Source of the DNA: Progne subis subis
Lineage: Eukaryota; Chordata; Aves; Passeriformes; Hirundinidae
DNA: 64,000 nucleotides
Direction: 5' to 3'
NCBI GenBank assembly: GCA_022316685.1
Contig: JAKJHU010000056.1
Coordinates: forward strand, 1,355,872 to 1,419,871
Position 1 is the stretch's first letter. Each line of letters begins with the position of its first letter. Below are positions 35,801 through 48,065 of this stretch, one piece after another. Below the pieces are notes generated by a model. The model had not been told where the DNA came from. It saw only the letters and a list, made by a program, of their open reading frames with translations, and did no database searches. Both the position numbers and the translations under genes were made by a program.

Positions 35801-36231
35801 GAGCACATGGGTATAGCTTGAAAATTCAACCACATCGCTTCCCACTGGTCCCAGAACCCCAGTCCTCATTGCTTTCCATATTTTTTTTAATAAGTTCACA
35901 GTGCCCTAAGAAGAACTGACACTGAAAACTACTTTTCTGCCTCTGTTAGTCTCGTAGGGTGAATTTGCTGGGGTCCAGTGGAGTGTAAACTCCAAAACTA
36001 GCTTCTTCTGGTGGAAGGTGTTGGATTCTCTACCTGCTCGTAAGAGCTGAGCTCAACATTGTCACCTTTATCCAGGCTCTTATTCTTAGGACAGATGGAG
36101 GTCAGAGGGTTTAAACATTTTTCTTGATAGCTATGCCATGGGGTAGCTTGAGGGATTGGAGCCCACACTTCCCTCCTGGTGTGGGGCAAGGTCACGCCAG
36201 TGTCATCCCAGTTTGGGTGGCTGGGGCACAA
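32878..36231. other. Unannotated non-coding stretch
   Basis: No exon or family repeat recognised over 3.4 kb. A small direct repeat of gatactgttatatatttc lies at 35665 and again at 35702. At 34321-34890 three frames of 129-189 codons overlap on both strands. None has a domain I know, and the mirrored openness argues against coding. Confidence 0.5.
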
Positions 36232-36415
36232 ATCACAGAATCACAGAATCATCAAATGGTTTGGGCTGGAAGGGACCTTAAAGATCACCCAGTTTCAAAC
36301 CCTGCCACAGGTAAGGGACACCTCCCACTAGACCAGGTTGCTCAGGGCCACATCCAACCTGGCCTTGAAGATTTCCAAGGATGGGGCTCCCACAACCTCT
36401 ACAAAGTTTTTATTA
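36232..36415 (-). mobile_element. CR1 LINE 3'-end fragment, antisense
   Basis: Starts with the reverse-complement tail (aatcacagaatcacagaatc) and reads 'tggtttgggctggaagggac', 'cttaaagatcacccag', 'ctagaccaggttgctcaggg', and 'ggccttgaagatttccaagg'. It ends in an A/T-rich string near 36415. Only the 3' UTR part is present. Confidence 0.92.
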
Positions 36416-37385
36416 ATTTTTTTTTTGAAGTTTTGTAAATTCTATATCACGATGGGTTTGTACAGGCTCTTCTTTCAGCCTTCAGCAAGGAGACAGAGAG
36501 ATGTGAGGCTAAACTTCTTTTCTTAACCATTCTGGATTCTGTGTATGATTTGCCCAACCCCTTTTATTTTGATTTTCTGATTTTTTTTCCTTTCATTTTC
36601 TTTCTCTTTCCTTTTTTAAAATGATTTTTTTTTATTCCTTACCAAAGTAAAGTAGTCAAACATCTAATGAATTCCTTTTCTTCCCTTCTAAGAAGCATCC
36701 CAGAAACTCTAACCATCCTGGTCCTTACTGCTTTCAGAGAAACACTCTTAATTCTTCTGTGTGGCACAGCTTTACACTTCACAAGATATTTTGCTTCCTG
36801 CTTTCTCAATGGGATTTTCTCCAAGCAGCGCTGAAAATCAAGAGCGCTTCTTTTGTCTCCGAACAGCATTTTTAAAGTTCTCAATTCATGGAAAATCTCC
36901 CAACTTTTGTCTTACACAGCACGAAGAAAAGAAGCATTTGGAGGGTTTTTTCTGCCGGCCGGCGGAGCCGGGTGTGTGAGCAGCTGCAACCATCGAGAGC
37001 CTCCTCAGCAGCTGGGAGCAGGAGCTCCAAGTCAGCTCTGGCCACATCTGCCACCACACACTTGTGGTTTTTGCTGCTCAAAGGAAGTTTTAATATCCTT
37101 GTGTCCTGCAGCCTGTCCCCATCTGGCTGCAGCGGCTCCTGTGGCCAGGCCAGGCTTTTTGCAGGTGCCTGATCTCACCTGAGCCTCCTCCTCCGGGGGC
37201 AAGGGGATGCTGGTGACCCCAGAAAAAGTCCCTCGGGCCAGAGGGGCTGTTCGTGGCAGATGGTCCCCGTGCACCTGGGGCCCTCCATGTGCCATGAGGG
37301 GCTGCAGCCCAGCAGGACAGGGATGGAAAGCACAGCTGTGGAGGGGCGGCACTGCCGTGTCTGAGCAGCTGGAAGCATCCACGGC
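36416..37385. other. Unannotated non-coding stretch
   Basis: T-rich from 36540 to 36640, then ordinary sequence. The only CpG-dense point is ctgccggccggcggagccgg at about 36951-36970. Frames of 109-116 codons on opposite strands overlap at 36853-37382, with no recognised product. Confidence 0.45.
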
Positions 37386-38080
<695 letters not shown>

Positions 38081-39410
38081 TCTGGCTGTATTCCCCACAC
38101 TCTCACTGGGATGCCACAGTCTTTGCAGCCATCCCTGAGGCATCCTGGAGCTGTGGGCCAGCAGTGCCTCAAAGCTCATTTGTGAGCAGCAGGGTGCTTT
38201 AATCGAGGATTTCCCCCACCAGCATTTCCATCCTTGCGGGCACGCGGAGAGAGCAATGATGTGAGGAGGAGGAAATTACCATGAGGGTGAACCATCTCTG
38301 TGTCACCTTCCTGGTTAACTAGCCTTGTCCCAGGACAAATCCCCTTTCTACCACTCTGGTGGTGATGGGATTGCATGGGAATCTCCCTGGCAGGTCCATT
38401 CCACCACCAGCTCCTGCTCTGTCCAGCACATTCAGGGCACAGACTGCTTTGGACTGGTGAAGAGCATCTGCGTCCTTCTGCAATGGCTTGGGAGGTGGCT
38501 GATGGACTAATTTAATATAGCTTGGTCTCAGTTCTTTTAATTATGTCTTTATAGTCTTTTAATTAGCCTGAATCCTACTAATTTAAACCACTCTTGTTCG
38601 GAGAGGCTTCTGCTGAGCAGCTGTTCTCGTTCAGAGCTTTCCCTGGGTTTAGGAAGAGAAGCCTGGGACATTTGCTTCTCCCCTCCAGGCTGTTTTTCTT
38701 ATTTTGCTTCATCAGCAAAAGGTTGCAGAATAGAAATGGTTCCTCTGAGATAGAGGAACGTGACTTACAAACAATTATTTGTGTCTGGAACCTGTTTACA
38801 AGGTTCAGACAATAAGGAAAACCAAACCCACGGTGTTTCCTTTGCATGCGATACTGCTCCAGCTTCTCTTCAAACCAGGCAGGGATTAGGAACTTCAAGG
38901 ACCAGGATGACAAGCTCATCTGAAAGACAGGGCTCATCCAAAATAAGAAATGTCCTGGCAGCCAGGCTAACTTCAAGGGAAAGCCATTGGAAAGAGAGCT
39001 CCAGGAACTGCTCTTTTATTCCTGCTGCATGCCAGGCTGCTGGCTGCAAACCAGGGCTGTACAGTCCTGAGGGAAAAAGAGGTTCCCTGGTGCACAGCAC
39101 AAATGAAAACTCCAACCCAGAATTTCACACGAGCTTCATCTCCATCTCCTGAACTTCAGCTCAGGTCTCCTCTGTGAGGTGGCCCCGAATCCCCTTTGTC
39201 ACTGAGCTCCAGGGGAAAAGGAAAGGGATTTGCAAAAAAAAAGCAGCTTTCTATGTCACCATCAGCTGGTGCTTCAAGCAGCGATGGGAAGTGCAGGGCT
39301 TGGGACCTCAGGGCTACTCCTCTGCTTCCAGCAGCACCCGTCACCCTGCCAGGGCTCAGCTCTGCTCTTGGCAAGCACAGGCTGTTGTCCAGCATCAGAT
39401 TTTAACAGGG
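38081..39410. other. Unannotated non-coding stretch
   Basis: No exon or repeat family recognised. Frames up to 132 codons (38578-38976, minus) overlap plus-strand frames and have no domain. Confidence 0.5.

Positions 39411-39457
<47 letters not shown>
39411..39457 (+). repeat. A47 homopolymer
   Basis: 47 uninterrupted A, then a purine-rich stretch (gaagaagaaagagaagaaag). I looked for a retrocopy body upstream and for a target-site duplication and saw neither. Confidence 0.96.
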
Positions 39458-39459
<2 letters not shown>

Positions 39460-39734
39460 AGAAGAAAGAGAAGAAAGACTGTGCAACAGCTGTGAGGGAT
39501 TATCAGTGTGTATCACGCTGTCCTGCTCTGCAAGAATAAAGTATGCTTAAAAGTTCAGGATAGGCATTATTGACTGCATATAATTGCTTGTGTCCCATCC
39601 TGGGCAGGGGCTGCAGAGTGCCAGGAGTGATGCAAACACTCACAGGAGACAATCCCTGCTAAGAAATCAAAGCGCAAGGCAAGAGGGAGCCAGCCTGTTT
39701 TCCTTCTTTAATAATACCTGCAAAACATTAGCCT

Positions 39735-40340
39735 TCCAAAAACAAATACTGTGGTCGGACCAGGGAATTGAAATCCATCACAGCGAGGCGAGCAGACAGC
39801 CTTGCTCTTGCTGCAAGTCAGGAGGGAGGTGGGAAGAAAAGGGAGAGCCGAGGGGGAGCAGCGTCACCGTCGTGTGGCTCATTATCATGCTTGCTCTGGT
39901 TGTTGCCCGAGTTTATAATCCAGACTCCGCGGTACCACAGGAGCTCATTAATTTGGAGCCCGCGCTGCCGAGTCAAAAGCAATTAAGAACAATCAAAGAA
40001 ATGTCATCGCGGAGTACACTTCATGGATTTCTTTTCCAAGTGGTCGTATCGCTGTGATCATTTGTGGTATGGATTCGCAGCACTTCTCCTAGCAGGCTGT
40101 GGTCATTCTTGCAGAAAGAGGAGCCCTTTGTAGCAGGAGCGCTGGCTGCGGGCGCTGCCGCCGGGGTTTTACGCTTAGGAGGAGGTTTAGCAAAGTGCAG
40201 ATAAGGGCCGGGCTGGATTTTGCGCACAAGGAAAAATAACTGACCTGTGAAACCCGGTGCCGGCTGTCGTGGAGGTTACACGGTGCAGCTGGACCTATGT
40301 ATAGATAAAGTTTATGGGGGATAAGAGGGCCACGGTGGCT
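39735..40340. promoter_or_regulatory. CpG-enriched block, regulatory candidate
   Basis: About 34 CpG in 600 bp, with clusters gcgtcaccgtcgtgtgg, gactccgcggtacc, gcccgcgctgccgag, catcgcggag and gcgggcgctgccgccgg, mixed with AT-rich motifs (gctcattaatttgg, aagcaattaagaacaatc). The longest frame over it, 157 codons (39584-40057), has no recognised domain and begins in ordinary flanking DNA. The mix of CpG and homeodomain-type TAAT sites suggests an enhancer or an orphan CpG-rich element. Confidence 0.3.
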
Positions 40341-43300
40341 CACGAGCACACCGGCCCAGACACAGAGCTGGCGTAGAACTTCTTTAAACTGGTGTTTCTG
40401 GATTGTAAACTCCATGGATGAGACACTTTTATGTGTTATACCTTTCCCTAAGCAGCCCCTACCAGTCATTTATCTACAAAAAGTAAGCGTCCAGCCCCAG
40501 GTCTGAGGGTGGAGGGGAGCCCAGCAGCCAGGGCTTTGCTGTGTGGTTACCAGCGACCACGCCAGGAGGGGCAGTGGGAAAGGGGACAGACCTCCCCTCC
40601 CTGAGCCTCCCCGTGAGCCCACCGCTGTGCACAGCAGGGAGCAGCCCAGGTTGGAAACCCGAGGGGCATAAAGGTGGAAAAGAGCGCTCCAAAAACTTCC
40701 ACTCACCCTCTTTTTCAAGGGGTGAGCACTTCTTTGACTAAGTGTCTGTTCACTTGCCAAAACAGCTGGGAAACCAGATACTTCACGCTGCAGTACAGCT
40801 AATTCCTGTTTGCTGATGCTTGGGATGCTTTTTGGGAGAACTGTTTTTCAGTTTTCATCTGCTTTCAGACAAAGCATGATTAAATCTAATTTTCCATTGA
40901 GGGAGGGGAAAGAATACATTTCTGATTATGCTGGAGACTTTTAAAGTTGTACAGGGGGATTGCTACCCTGAGAAATCCGTGCTCCGTGCGGGGAGCTCTT
41001 CTGGGGGATGCTGAGTTGAAGGAGGGGTGTGCCTTGTCTTGTGGCATGGTTGGGAGTAAAACACATGCAAACATACAGCTGTGTATTCTAAGTCCTTTAA
41101 GCAACTTGCCCAAAGTAAAAGTAGAATGCAAGCTTTGGTGTCAGATAAAACACAAGATTCTCTGTTCATCCAGGATAAACTTTGGTGGAAGGCAGCGCCA
41201 CGAGCAGCCCTGGCTGTCTGCAGCCCACCAAAGCTGGGATTTTCAGGGGAGTGAGATGCCATGGAGAACCAGATGACTGCATCATATTGACGTCTCTGCT
41301 TGCCAAAGGTGCTTCCTTTCCTTGGGTGGGCTGAATTTTGCCAGCTGCTGTCATCAGTCAAGTTTACAGCCTTTGCTGAAGCTTGAGGTGGCAACACAAG
41401 CACCCTGCCAGGCACCAGGGTGAAAGATTCACACCTCCGTGATGGTGTTGTGTTTTCTCAGGTCTTTTGCTGGTGCAGCCTTCAAATTCCTCGGGAAAGT
41501 GTGAGTCTGCCTGCAGGAGGGAAATATGGGAAAAAGGGATTTAACTGGTTGCCACCCATTAATTGTCCCATGATGATGGCCAAAAACCTTAGAGGAGATT
41601 CCCAATTCCTACTATTATTATTATTACTATTATTAAAACTATTGGCCATAACAATGATATTCTATATTAATGTAATATCTGAGGTGTAAGATCACCAGCA
41701 TCCGGTCTAATCTATAAAAAAATCAGGGATATTACAACCTTGAAACCAAACTTAAAACTTTGGTAAGGATTTCTCAAAGCCAACATGAAAACCAGCTGAG
41801 AAAACCTCCTCCCAGCCAGAATCAAAGCCCCTTCCTCAACTGGCCACTAACTTTTTATTACCTTTATTTGCATTTCTTTCCCACATCAGTCATCCCCAGG
41901 GTGCCCGATGCTTCTTGCTGCGACCTGTAGAGGGAACTGTGCAATATGGCAAAACATTCCAAAATGGCCTGCTGTGTCCCTTTCCAGGAAAGGGTGTTCC
42001 TCACCCATCCCCTCCATCCTTAAGCAGGCCTCACATTTTCCACTCACATCATTTGATCTCAGGTGGGCTGGCACTGGGCTGGGTTCCCCAGGCAAGACAA
42101 GGTGTCCCCACGCCAGCTGTGGGCAGCTGCCAGAAGATGCAAAGCACCCTGCAATCCTGCCTTGTTTTTTTTTTTTTTTTTAATTAGAAACAGCCAGTTG
42201 GTGGAATTTGTCCATTGCTGTGACTCATGGTTGTCTCAGTTTTTGGGGGCTGCCAGTAACAAGTCAGGAAAGGGCTGTTTCAACCCAGGACAGGAGTGTC
42301 CAGACTTTCCAGGCCCCCAGCCAAGGGTGAGCGGAGCCCAGGGATTCTGGAGAGAGCAGCAGGCTCAGCACTACGGCTGAGGTTTGGGTCCTGTTTTATT
42401 GTCACTCCTGACACTGAAGTAAAAGGACTTGGGACACTGTGGAACAACAGAAGCTTTCCTTGCCCTGTGGCAAAGTGAGCCCACTCCCCTCCTTCAAGCA
42501 CTGTGGAACTCCTTGCTGGACAGTTCAAGACCACTCAGCAACAGCCTGGGAAGACAAAAAGCCACCCTTTCTATGCAAACGTGCCCATCTCTGCCCAGCT
42601 CTGCAGAGCTTGGGGTGTTTTGCCTGTGCCCATCAGGGCAAGGGACCAGGCAGAGCTTCTGAGCCATCCCTCTGCAGATATCTTCTGATTGCACGAGTTG
42701 TCAATTCTGTCAGACTTCAACGTTGCTGATGTGGCAAAGCACGGCCTGACTCAGAGACTCTTGAAAGCAGCAGAAAGGTCTGACTGAGGCTGGAAAAACC
42801 ACTGGTTTGGATCCACTTTTCTACTGATACTGATGATGTGGAGGAAACGAGACCCAAGCTGGAAGTGGCTGGTGCTGAGGTCTGCAGATGCCCAAACCCT
42901 CCCCTGGGATTCCTCTCCTGGAGCAGTCTGTGTGTGTCCAGGAAATGCAAATCTCCTTGGAAAGGGATAGTATGTTGTCATGGTGGATGAGTATCCTCTA
43001 GTCTGAATTTTTCTTCATTCCCCTTGGAAATGTTGGGGAAAAAAAAAAATCTAACAACTAAAGACAAACAAAGAAACAACAAAAAACTCCCCCTCCAAAT
43101 ATTTATTTGGTGACACTTAAAAGATAATTCAATTGGGTTTTAAGAGTTGCAATTTTTAAGATTTCTTGGAGGACTGCAGCCTTGAGCATCCTGGGTTCAC
43201 TCTCTTCCCTACAAGAGAACAATGCAGAGGTCTGCTCATTTTTGATTCTTTTTTCTTTATTGAAAAAAACAATATGTAAAGGTAAGGAACAAATTACCAC

Positions 43301-43435
43301 AGCCTTGCTGAGATTGAGATTACTCATCAATGCCATCCCTGTCTGTGAAGTGGAGGAAAAAGCCTATCCTGTGCCTCTCTTGAAAGAACCTTTTCCAGAT
43401 TTCCACCCCATCCCATGGGCAGTGATGGCTCTTCA
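40341..43435. other. Unannotated non-coding stretch
   Basis: Small simple repeats only: an ATT run at 41612-41636 and a T17 run at 42165-42181. The string aagcaacttgcccaaagtaa near 41098 faintly resembles a MIR/L2 3' segment, too short to call. No exon recognised. Confidence 0.45.
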
Positions 43436-43582
43436 GGCAGGTTGGCCGAGGCTTGGAGCAACCTGGTCTAGTGGAAGGTGTCCTTGCCCCTGGCAGGGGA
43501 GTGGAATGTGATGAGATTTTTAAGGCCTTTAAGGTTGCTTTCCAAGGAAACCATGCTGTCATTCTGTGGTTCTGCGATTCTT
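43436..43582 (+). mobile_element. CR1 LINE 3'-end fragment
   Basis: Reads 'aggcaggttggccgaggctt', 'agcaacctggtctagtggaa', 'ggtgtccttgcccctggcag', then a diverged 'ttaaggttgctttccaagg' and a degenerate tail (attctgtggttctgcgattc). More diverged at its end than the copy at 32736. Confidence 0.9.
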
Positions 43583-45782
43583 TCCCACTTACTGCCACGG
43601 GACTCTCGTGGTGGTGGGACACAATTTGACTTTGGCAAGGGAATTGCAGCCAAACACACATCAATAAGAGGCTTCACAGGCTGTGCTGATGACTTTTATC
43701 TGGCCCATTTTCAGGGCAGAATCAGGGGTGAGGTGTCAATATTTCCTCCTGCTCTTAACCGGTCCAAGGGGAGCAGGAACCCTTGCTGACATTAAAGAGG
43801 ACTGAGCAAAAGGGCACGAATATAGGCCAGACTTTATATAATTACATAGGGAGGAAAACTGGGATGTCTCTTTGTAGAGGCTGGGAATGTTCCACTGGAA
43901 AACTAGGTTAGACTGAAAAAAAGAAAGAGCCTCTGTAACCCAGAAATAGCTGGGAGGTTTAAGTATAATTTTCTAGCCCTGTGTTATTATGGTGCTAATT
44001 CAGGTCTGAGAAATAAATGTAGGTAAAGGTCTCCCAAGGTCAAGAGGAGAAACAAATCACATTTACAGCTTCCTTTTCATAAAGAATATCTTCTCCTAAT
44101 TGAAAACTTGCTATTCACATGACTTTGATCCCCTTCAGTGCGTGGAGGAATATTTGTGTAATTGATCAATTTATTAATTAATAAATTTAAAAGCAAGGCC
44201 ATTCTTTGGAGCTGTCTGAAGCACATCCTTTCACCTGGAAGGTGAATTTTAGGAGAAGGAAGAGCCTGGAGGTCCCTCACATGCTCTGGGAGCTGAGATG
44301 GAGGCAGCCAGCAGGGAGCTGGGAGCAGGGGTGGGTGGGTGCTGCTCCTCCTCACGGCAAGGAGCTGTGATTTCAGCCTCCATCCCTGCAGCCTTCCCTT
44401 AGGCAGCGAGTGATGGAACAGCTCAGGCCGAGCCAACTGCCTCAGGAAACCCAGAACAAGCTCAGTGTAATGTTCATTGCCCTTTGAATTCACATTTATT
44501 TTTTATTTGTGTGAGGCTGATGAAGGTTAGCTCCCTTCATGGAGCACCGCCCCGCAAAGTGCTGCAAAAGAAGGTGTTGCTAGAAGAACAGCCTCAAAAC
44601 CACATCAGCTCTCAGCAGTCCACAAAAGCCTGCTTTTTGCTTAGAGAAAAAGTGGCCAGAGCTGCCAACATCTCTGTCCTGTCATGGGAGGAGATTTCTA
44701 AGAAATGTCAGTGGTGCAAGGAAGGATGAGGAAGTCAGCACAACACTTTCTGGGAAGGTGAGACATTTCCCCAATCTGAAATGTTGGTACTTAAACAAGT
44801 GCTAGGAAGCTGGGCAGAGTGAAATGATCTGGTTATTGTGACATCAGACTCAAGAATCCAAAGTTTTGTTGCTTTGGCATCTTCCAAACCTTCACTTCCC
44901 ATAAGCTCCCAAGCAGAGGGTGCATCTCTGGAAGGATCTCCAGCAACGGGACCTGTTTCCAAGGAATGACCCCCTGGACAGTGGTTGGATGTCTGTAGCA
45001 GTCTCATCATACAGACACCCTGAAACACAAAAAAACTGGTGTCCAGACTGGAGACAAGAAGAAAAATTCATGGCTCTAAAGTCAGAGTTCAGAGCAGGAA
45101 AGTGCAATGCTGGAAATGGCTGAAACGAATTGGAGGAGTTACGGGTTATGAACAATTTTCTCAGGAGTTTCTTTTTTCTTAAAAGTCAGGATTTCACTGA
45201 GGCTTGAATTGTTCTTAGCTTGGTTTCTTTAGAATGTGGAGCCCTCCAAGGGGCTGACAGTGCCTGGGGAAATGAGGTTGATGAGGATTTGGGAGGGGAG
45301 CAAAGGCAGGAGGGAGGGCACTGGTGTTGCAGCTCAGCCACGATGCACAGAGCCAAAGGAGAGCAGCCTCCAGCATCCCTGCACGGGACCACTTGGGATT
45401 TAATTGCTCTGCTCCTTGGACTCTTTCTCCTGAATGTGGTTTTAGCAGCCCTGCCAAGTCCACCGATCTGCCCAGCCAAGGCTGCAGGCTGGAAAAGGGT
45501 AAATAATCCCAAGTGGCGCTTCTCACTTAAAATTGCTCCTGGAAGCCAAAACACTGTCCCTTCTGGTTCTTATCCCCAAAGAGATGACAGGTGGTAACTC
45601 TTTTCTTTTTCTGAGATGAGTTTAAATCCAAACCCTGTAGGTTTTTAAATAGGAGAGCTCAGGCCTTGTTTTTTACAACTGATCACCGCTAAATACATCA
45701 AGATGACATTTCTTTGGCAAACCTGAGCAAGGTTCAGGCTAGATAAGGGGTGGGCGAGAAGCTAAATTCTTAGACAGACAAC
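43583..45782. other. Unannotated non-coding stretch
   Basis: Contains a nested palindrome (listed separately) and AT-rich DNA at 43.8-44.2 kb. Frames up to 138 codons (44077-44493, minus) have no recognised product. No repeat family seen. Confidence 0.45.
44160..44187. other. Overlapping perfect palindromes
   Basis: Two perfect inverted repeats overlap: AATTGATCAATT at 44160-44171 and AATTTATTAATTAATAAATT at 44168-44187. The second is 20 bases with no spacer and contains several TTAATTAA/TAAT cores, the kind of site bound by homeodomain dimers. It could also arise by chance in AT-rich DNA. Confidence 0.9.
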
Positions 45783-45908
45783 ACCAGATTGGATGGGGCT
45801 TTGAGCAGCCTGGTCTGCTGGAAGATGTCCCTGCCCATGGCAGGGGCTTGGAACCAGATGATCCTGAAGGTCCCTTCCACCCCAAATCATTCTATGGTTC
45901 TATGATCT
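45783..45908 (+). mobile_element. CR1 LINE 3'-end fragment
   Basis: Reads 'attggatggggctttgagca', 'gcctggtctgctggaagatg', 'tccctgcccatggcaggggc', 'gatgatcctgaaggtccctt', and ends in a well-preserved 8-bp tail (attctatggttctatgatct). The least decayed terminus in the window. Confidence 0.94.
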
Positions 45909-46961
45909 ATAAAATCTCAGCTTTTGAAGAAAAGTCCCTTAACCCCGCAGACCTCACAGCAAGATTTTCATTCTGCCATTCACACTGCAGGTCTTTAAAG
46001 GCCAAAAGTGATTTAAAGGCCAACCAAGATTTGCCCCGGCTGGTGCAGAATGCGTCAGGCGGCACAGGGTGAGATGTGAAATGAAATGAAATCAGAAATA
46101 CCAGCAAGGTCAGCTGTCACCGTGGGACAGCAGGTAAAAATCAGAAGTCATGAAGAATTTCCTCAAGTTTTCCTCTCCTGCATCATCCCACACTGGGAGA
46201 GCAGACAGGGATGGTGTGCGAACAATTTAGTGAAGAGTTTTGCTTGAGTTGGCAGGAGGTGAGTGTCTTAGCTTAAGCAAACACAGAGGACCTTGAAGCC
46301 ACAACTATTTTATCATCTGGGAGCAATACAGCTGCAACCTCAGGCCAGCAGCTGTGCTCTTGTGAGTTTTGGACCCCGAAGTAAATGGGAGATAAAAGTC
46401 GCCTTTGATCTGACTGGACTGGGGTTTTATTGCAAAGTCCCTCCGTTTATGATTTACTGCAGTTTTTGGTTGGATGAAGATAGGAATTGGGGGAAAAGGA
46501 CCAACACAGCTTGTGGGAGGGGCAGGTCGTTTGGAAATCTGCATCTGAGAGCCTGTAGGACTGTCTGCTGGCGTGGACAGGGAACAGAGGCTGTTACTCT
46601 CCCCCTGCCCCCTCCTTCACAAGATAGAGCCATGCCTGAAATTGCTCAGTATCAGGGACCCGTCCAGAAACCCTTCCTTATCTCCTGACTAATCATGCCT
46701 GGATGAGGCCAAACTGAAGCTTGCTTCATCTCACAAAGGACTAAACAAACATTCTGGCTGTCAGTGATGCAACTCCAAGTTGATTTTTCCAGTTACTCAA
46801 CTTCTCTCTCCCTACGTATAATGTGCTGAACTTTGAAATAAATGCCTCTCTCAGCAATTTCAGCAATTTATGTCAAGAAAATCTGGATGCATCAAAGTGA
46901 GATGTAATATTTTCTGACACAGCACAGGAATAAAGCTGCAGCAGTACATGTAGCTCCCGAG
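45909..46961. other. Unannotated non-coding stretch
   Basis: No family repeat or exon recognised. A short gaaatgaaatgaaatc triplet repeat lies at about 46077-46092. A 131-codon frame at 46293-46688 has no domain. Confidence 0.45.
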
Positions 46962-47065
46962 CCTGCGTCTCAGCTCTGCCACTGACAAGGTCTATGGCCA
47001 AGGGCAAGGTAGTTGAACTGCCTGTTCCTCAGTTTCCCTGCTGCTGAAAAGGGGATTGTGACATT
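46962..47065 (+). mobile_element. MIR-like SINE relic
   Basis: The order 'gtctcagctctgccactgac', 'ggccaagggcaaggtagttg', 'aactgcctgttcctcagttt', 'ccctgctgctgaaaagggga', 'ttgtgaca' follows the central and 3' part of MIR. In MIR this is a 'ctctgccact...tgtgaccttgggcaagtcacttaac...cctcagtttcctcatctgtaaaatgggga' layout. Spacing between the blocks is right. It is strongly diverged, as expected for a copy of pre-amniote age. Confidence 0.6.
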
Positions 47066-47974
47066 TATCCCGGGCAAAGGAAGCGGGATGAGTTCATACA
47101 AAATACCTGTAACACAGTGGGGGGAAGCTGTCTGTGAAGGAAAGGAAACGTGGACTCTGCTGTCTCAGCAGAGAGGACGTTTTATCCTCAATTTGTGCTA
47201 AGAAATACAGCATGTGAAGAGGTGTTGCTGATTACTCCTCAGAATCAGCAACATACACTGCATTCAAAGAGCCTTTTCCATATGCTAGTCCTTGTCTCTT
47301 GGCTGCTTCCCAGCACAGGTCACAACCTCCTGTCTCTTACAACTGCACTGATGCCCCTTTCCAATACAGGCTCCCCCTTCCCCACCCTAAATTCCTGTAC
47401 AGGGTTGCAAGGATCTTGAAGGGCTCAACCCCCAGAGAGATGGAGTGCCCTGACAGGAGCTGAGGGCATTCAGGTATTTGTGACAGCAGGTCCCAGCTTG
47501 AGGAATCAGACCCAAAATTTCTACTTTTATGCCAACAGCCTTGCTGATAAAAGACAGCTCTCGCTTGAAACCCCTTGGTGAGTATATCAGGAGCCTACAG
47601 GGTCCAAAATCCAGACCAAACTTGTGAGTTATCTAAAAAAGAAGGGACTGCAGGAGCTTGACTTTGCCTGGAGGTGCCTTTTTTTCACTCCACGAAGGCT
47701 GGGCTTGATGAACTTTTATCTGTTAGGCTTGTGTAACCTGACATTGATTTAGGTTTGTAACACGACACAAAAATACCCAGATCTGGCCATGAAATTCCCA
47801 AAGGCAAAGTGTAGGTTTGTCTCACTGCTGTGAATAGGAATCCTCAAGAAAGAAAGGTTCAGCCTGAGACACCCCAGCTGGACAACTGAGCCTTAATGAG
47901 GGCCTGCAACAGGAATTAATTCTCTCCGCACTTTTTCACATTATTTATTAAGCTTTTTTAAAGACAACTTGCCT
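47066..47974. other. Unannotated non-coding stretch
   Basis: No repeat or exon recognised. Frames stay under 90 codons. Confidence 0.45.
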
Positions 47975-48065
47975 TTTCACCCTTTTATCTTCTCAACAAC
48001 CTGACGGCGCAGGGTTGAGCTCTTTCTCTCCTGATGTATAGGCAGGAAGACTGAAGCTTATAAAA
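47975..48065 (-). mobile_element. Possible MIR/L2 3'-end relic
   Basis: Plus-strand text 'ttttatcttctcaacaacct', a gap, then 'aggcaggaagactgaagctt' resembles the shared MIR/L2 end read as 'cctcacaacaaccc...cagatgaggaaactgaggc'. Diverged and short. The strand is given for MIR orientation. Confidence 0.35.

Noticed and set aside
41085..41120. Short MIR/L2-like string aagcaacttgcccaaagtaa
   Set aside because: A single block of about 20 bases without a second matching block is not enough.
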